Shown here: one piece after another, positions 60,898 through 64,000 of the stretch
Position numbering within the stretch: position 1 is the stretch's first letter
Layout: each line of letters starts with the position of its first letter
Assembly: GCA_964504305.1 (NCBI GenBank)
Contig: CAZDEB010000001.1
Span: 310,001-374,000 of the forward strand
Reading direction: 5' to 3'
Length of the DNA: 64,000 bases
Origin: UBA11606 sp964504305
GTDB taxonomy: Bacteria; Actinomycetota; Acidimicrobiia; Acidimicrobiales; Aldehydirespiratoraceae
Position numbers and translations under genes: made by a program
Notes under the pieces: model-generated
Database searches by the model: none
Told to the model about the DNA's origin: nothing
Seen by the model: the letters and a program-made list of their open reading frames with translations, nothing else

Positions 60898-62823
60898 ATG
60901 TTGCGCATGCGCCTACGCGGTGTCATCTCTATTTGCGTCGCTATTGCGCTCTCAATCAGCGGTTTGGTGGCGCCGGCGACCGCCATTGGAGGTTTTGGCG
61001 ACGTTGCTTCGCAGCGGTACTACTCCAGCGCCGTGCAGTGGATGGTTGATCGCCAGATAACCACCGGAACCGCGGCAGGGTGTTTCGCGCCCGATCAGGT
61101 TCTTACTCGTGCCGAGCTGGCCACTTTTGTGTGGCGATATGCCGGTGAGCCGGCGGGCGGCGGCCACCCGTTCGGTGACGTAGGCGCCGGGAGCTATTAC
61201 GAGACCGCGGTCGGCTGGATGTATCGAACCGGGCTCACAACCGGCACGTCGCGCAACACGTATTCACCTCACCGCGCCGTGACCCGCGGAGAGATGGCGG
61301 CCTTCTTGTGGCGATACGCCGGGTCGCCGAGCCGAGCTGCCGCGGTTTTCTCTGATGTTGCCAGCACCGATTTCTACCGCGATGCGGTGTCTTGGATGGT
61401 CGCCGAGGGCATCACCAACGGCACATCGACGTCGACGTTCTCGCCCGATCAGGGGCTTACTCGAGCCCAGTTCGCAACGTTCCTCTATCGCTACGAAGGC
61501 CAACCCAGCGTTGTTGATTCGGGCGGGGGGTATTGCGTCTTGTCGGGTCAGTCGACGCTGGCCGGCGACGGGTACTCCGACGGCACATCGAACTATCAGC
61601 AAGCATGGGCGTTCAATGCCACGTTTGATGGCGACCCGTCGGCGCCGGCCCCGCCGTCGTCACAGTTCGAATACGCGGTGACGCACCGGGTTCATCCCGC
61701 CGAACTACAGAACTCTCCTGGCACGTACCAAGGTGAGCACACCTCAACGTGTGCGCCTCCGCCCGCCACCCACACCATCACGGCCATGACCAACGGCCGC
61801 GAGACCGATCCGGCGTTTTATCGCTGTAAAAATCACCAGATGACAGCGCTCGGCGATGTGTCGGGCTACTCGCTTGCCAGCTGGTGGCCGCGTCAGGAGT
61901 ACAACTTTGCCGATGGTGGGGTGCTCGAGCTCGACGTGAACCCGTCGCCGCTCGGCGGACGGATGTGGTGGGAAGTAATGCTGGCCCCACGCGCCGACAC
62001 AAGATTGGCGGCCGCCCGACCGACATTGCCGATCGACGAGACCTACCCGGCCGAATACGTCCTGTACCGCTACAAAGGCGGACAGATGTCGATCGAGGTG
62101 AACGGGGCGGTGTGCTCTGATTGGCGCACGTTCGGCGAATCGATGGGCAATGTCGACGACCCGGCAATCACCGACACCAAGATTCGTCGACAGTTCCGCC
62201 TACTGGTCGAGCCCAACGGGATTCCCGCGATGGAAGTCGAACTCGACGATGGACGTTTCGCACGTCTCGATTTCGGGTCGGGCGACTCGGGGTGCAGCAC
62301 GCCTTCGCCGGTGGTCACCATCGACCAAGCTTTGCCGGTGTTCAAACATCACGCATACACGCCCGACAAAGACGGCGGCAACGGCGGTCGTTATACGATG
62401 CATTGGGACAACATTCGTTTCGACGGACCTCAGGTCGGCCACTACACAACAACTCACATCAACGATCTCGTCTATCTCTCGGCCAACGGAGATCGGCCGG
62501 TCGGATCATCGCAGACTGTCAACGTGAACCTGTCGGCAACTGGTCCCAACGCTCAACTGTTCGGCCAGATCCATGCCCCCAAGGTTGGGGGAGTGTTGGT
62601 GCGGGTCAACGGCGGGCCAGTCCGCGAGGTCACCGACTGGACCGCAATGGGCGGCGAATGTGCGTCCGAACATTGGACCACGTTTCACCTACCGCTGAGT
62701 CCCGGCGAGCTGAGAGTGGGCAACAACACGTTCGAGTTCATCGTCGGCGAGAACGACCCGTGCGTCGCAAGCTGGATGTGGACTGGTTTTTCGGCCAAGA
62801 CCCTCGAGGTGCAGTTCGGCTAA
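60898..62823 (+). CDS. Secreted S-layer-homology domain protein
   Basis: The ATG at 60898 has GGAAGGG upstream and gives 641 residues. A signal peptide (VISICVAIALSISGLVAPATA) is followed by three SLH repeats of about 60 residues (FGDVASQRYYSSAVQWMV; FGDVGAGSYYETAVGWMY; FSDVASTDFYRDAVSWMV) ending near residue 210. The remaining 430 residues form an unrecognised beta-rich region with several Cys pairs, perhaps a carbohydrate-binding or lectin-like module. The protein is probably attached to the cell envelope through its SLH domains. Confidence 0.85.
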   Translation: MLRMRLRGVISICVAIALSISGLVAPATAIGGFGDVASQRYYSSAVQWMVDRQITTGTAAGCFAPDQVLTRAELATFVWRYAGEPAGGGHPFGDVGAGSYYETAVGWMYRTGLTTGTSRNTYSPHRAVTRGEMAAFLWRYAGSPSRAAAVFSDVASTDFYRDAVSWMVAEGITNGTSTSTFSPDQGLTRAQFATFLYRYEGQPSVVDSGGGYCVLSGQSTLAGDGYSDGTSNYQQAWAFNATFDGDPSAPAPPSSQFEYAVTHRVHPAELQNSPGTYQGEHTSTCAPPPATHTITAMTNGRETDPAFYRCKNHQMTALGDVSGYSLASWWPRQEYNFADGGVLELDVNPSPLGGRMWWEVMLAPRADTRLAAARPTLPIDETYPAEYVLYRYKGGQMSIEVNGAVCSDWRTFGESMGNVDDPAITDTKIRRQFRLLVEPNGIPAMEVELDDGRFARLDFGSGDSGCSTPSPVVTIDQALPVFKHHAYTPDKDGGNGGRYTMHWDNIRFDGPQVGHYTTTHINDLVYLSANGDRPVGSSQTVNVNLSATGPNAQLFGQIHAPKVGGVLVRVNGGPVREVTDWTAMGGECASEHWTTFHLPLSPGELRVGNNTFEFIVGENDPCVASWMWTGFSAKTLEVQFG

Positions 62824-64000
62824 TCCCGAACCGCGGCCACTAGCTGATCGACGATGGCATCGATCGGAACTCGTGTCGTGTCGCCGTCGTCGCGAGCGGT
62901 GAACTCGACCTCGTTGTCGGCCAGCGCTTTGGGTCCAATGGTGATGCGATAAGGGATACCAACCAGTTCGGCATCGGCGAACTTAACGCCAGCGCGGGCG
63001 TCGCGATCGTCGAGGATTGCGTCGATCCCGCGGGACCGGAGCTCGTTGTAGAGCTTGTCGCCGGCCGCGACCGACGCTTCGTCTTTGACACTGACGATGG
63101 TGATTACCGCCTCGAAGGGAGCGACGTTGACCGGCCAAATCAGACCACGGTCGTCGTGGTGGGTCTCGGCGATCGAGGCCACCGCTCTCTCGACCCCAAT
63201 GCCGTAACTACCCATGACCAGCGGCCGCTGGTTGCCGTCGGGGTCCATGACGTGAGCGCCGAGAATTTCGGAGTAGGTGGTGCCGAGCTTGAAGATGTGA
63301 CCGGCTTCTATGCAGCGAACAATCTCGAGTTCGGCGCCACAGTTGGGACAGGCCTCGCCGGCGCTGACTTCGCGCAAATCGGTCCAGAGATCGACTTGGA
63401 TGTCTCGGGTGATGTCGACTCCGCCGTAGTGCCAGTCGTCTTCGTTGGCACCGGTGGTGAGTCCGGCTCGCCCGGCCAGCGCGTGGTCGGCAATGATGCG
63501 TAGCCCGCTGACGCCCACCGCGCCGAGCGAACCCGGGTTGGCGCCCAGCGCGTTGAGAGCCTCTTCGGGCGTGGCTGGACGAACATCGATGGCCCCGCTG
63601 GCGTCTTGCAGCTTTTGTATGTTGAGTTGGTGATCGCCGCGCACCAGTGCCAGTGTGATTTCGTTGTCGAGCATCATCACCATGGTCTTGATCTGATGTT
63701 CGGCCGGTGCGCCGCCTGCGACTTCGGCCAACGCCTTGATGGTGCGAACACCCGGTGTGGGGAATCGACTCGGTTCGCTATTGGCCTGGTCGGTATCGGC
63801 GCGGTCGGCGACTGCGGGCAGGGTCGAGGTGGCTCGTTCGATGTTGGCCGCGTAGTCGCCGGCCGTGCACCGCACAACGTCGTCTTCGCCGGCCGATGAG
63901 GGGACCATGAACTCGGTCGAGCCTGACCCGCCCATCGCTCCTGAGGAGGCATCGACGGGGATGGCCGGCAGTCCCATGCGCTCGAAGATTCGTAGGTAGG
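62820..64000 (-). CDS. proS: Prolyl-tRNA synthetase, C-terminal part
   Basis: The gene runs off the right edge, so its 5' end is missing. The visible part includes the end of the class II catalytic region before and after the editing insertion (GAMGGSGSTEFMVPSSAGED; the editing-domain HQIKTMVMM and LVRGDHQLN), a CxxC pair (ACPNCG), motif 3 region MGSYGIGVERAVASIAE and the anticodon-binding domain. This is the bacterial-type ProS. It is convergent with the SLH gene, overlapping by four bases. Confidence 0.95.
   Translation of the reverse strand, partial: YLRIFERMGLPAIPVDASSGAMGGSGSTEFMVPSSAGEDDVVRCTAGDYAANIERATSTLPAVADRADTDQANSEPSRFPTPGVRTIKALAEVAGGAPAEHQIKTMVMMLDNEITLALVRGDHQLNIQKLQDASGAIDVRPATPEEALNALGANPGSLGAVGVSGLRIIADHALAGRAGLTTGANEDDWHYGGVDITRDIQVDLWTDLREVSAGEACPNCGAELEIVRCIEAGHIFKLGTTYSEILGAHVMDPDGNQRPLVMGSYGIGVERAVASIAETHHDDRGLIWPVNVAPFEAVITIVSVKDEASVAAGDKLYNELRSRGIDAILDDRDARAGVKFADAELVGIPYRITIGPKALADNEVEFTARDDGDTTRVPIDAIVDQLVAAVRD

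Noticed and set aside
1..64000. tRNA, rRNA and CRISPR arrays
   Set aside because: No cloverleaf, rRNA or repeat-spacer pattern was recognised by eye; the integration site is a protein-coding end, not a tRNA.

Overview
The window looks like a chromosomal segment of a high-GC actinobacterium. Intergenic gaps are short, many starts are GTG inside GTGA/ATGA overlaps, several transcripts look leaderless, and families common in actinobacteria occur (a DUF3052 protein, a DUF1015 protein next to serA). The mix of phenylacetate, betaine/dimethylglycine and one-carbon catabolism suggests an Acidimicrobiia-like free-living heterotroph. The taxonomic placement is inference.

Layout. 1-3.8 kb: end of a GH13 alpha-glucan enzyme and a GH57 lipoprotein. 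3.8-8.3 kb: AzlCD exporter, TauE/SafE-type permease, GAF-GGDEF diguanylate cyclase and an acyl-CoA dehydrogenase. 8.2-16.3 kb: an 8.1-kb integrated element inserted in the 3' end of the acyl-CoA dehydrogenase gene. It is bounded by 75-bp direct repeats of that gene's end, which carry the active-site FEGTEQIQ codons. It holds an intact tyrosine integrase, an excisionase-like gene, a HTH gene flanked by two inverted copies of a 70-nt foldable sequence, an IS21 remnant, a nucleotidyltransferase-like gene overlapping a GyrA-like gene, and an ECF sigma/anti-sigma pair. 16.4-19.8 kb: a decayed second element behind the second repeat (broken integrase, mobile mystery proteins A/B, stopped excisionase, relaxase-helicase and Fic fragments). 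20-25 kb: small accessory genes (NTF2-like, methyltransferase, DoxX, MarR, SRPBCC, DUF3052).

25-29 kb: a PLP decarboxylase diverges from a trimethylamine-dehydrogenase-like flavoenzyme plus TauD-type dioxygenase. This pair is bracketed by two identical 58-bp palindromes. 29.3-36.8 kb: acyl-CoA ligase plus a complete branched-chain-amino-acid-type ABC transporter. 36.9-44.6 kb: the phenylacetate operon paaZABCDEK with convergent MarR and PaaI thioesterase genes. paaK has an in-frame TGA where I recall homologues having cysteine.

44.6-62 kb: a helicase and a CoA-transferase, then a serine/folate/one-carbon cluster: folD, a DUF1015 gene and serA, folC, a methylene-THF reductase, formate-THF ligase, a GntR regulator diverging from a dimethylglycine-dehydrogenase-like enzyme, etfBA, and an IclR regulator. 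The IclR-type palindrome GTTCC-N7-GGAAC lies upstream of serA/folC, formate-THF ligase and the IclR gene, which suggests one regulon. The inferred logic is that N-methyl groups of dimethylglycine/sarcosine pass to tetrahydrofolate, electrons go to ETF, and FolD, formate-THF ligase and the reductase distribute the C1 units. The window ends with an SLH-domain exported protein and the 3' part of proS.
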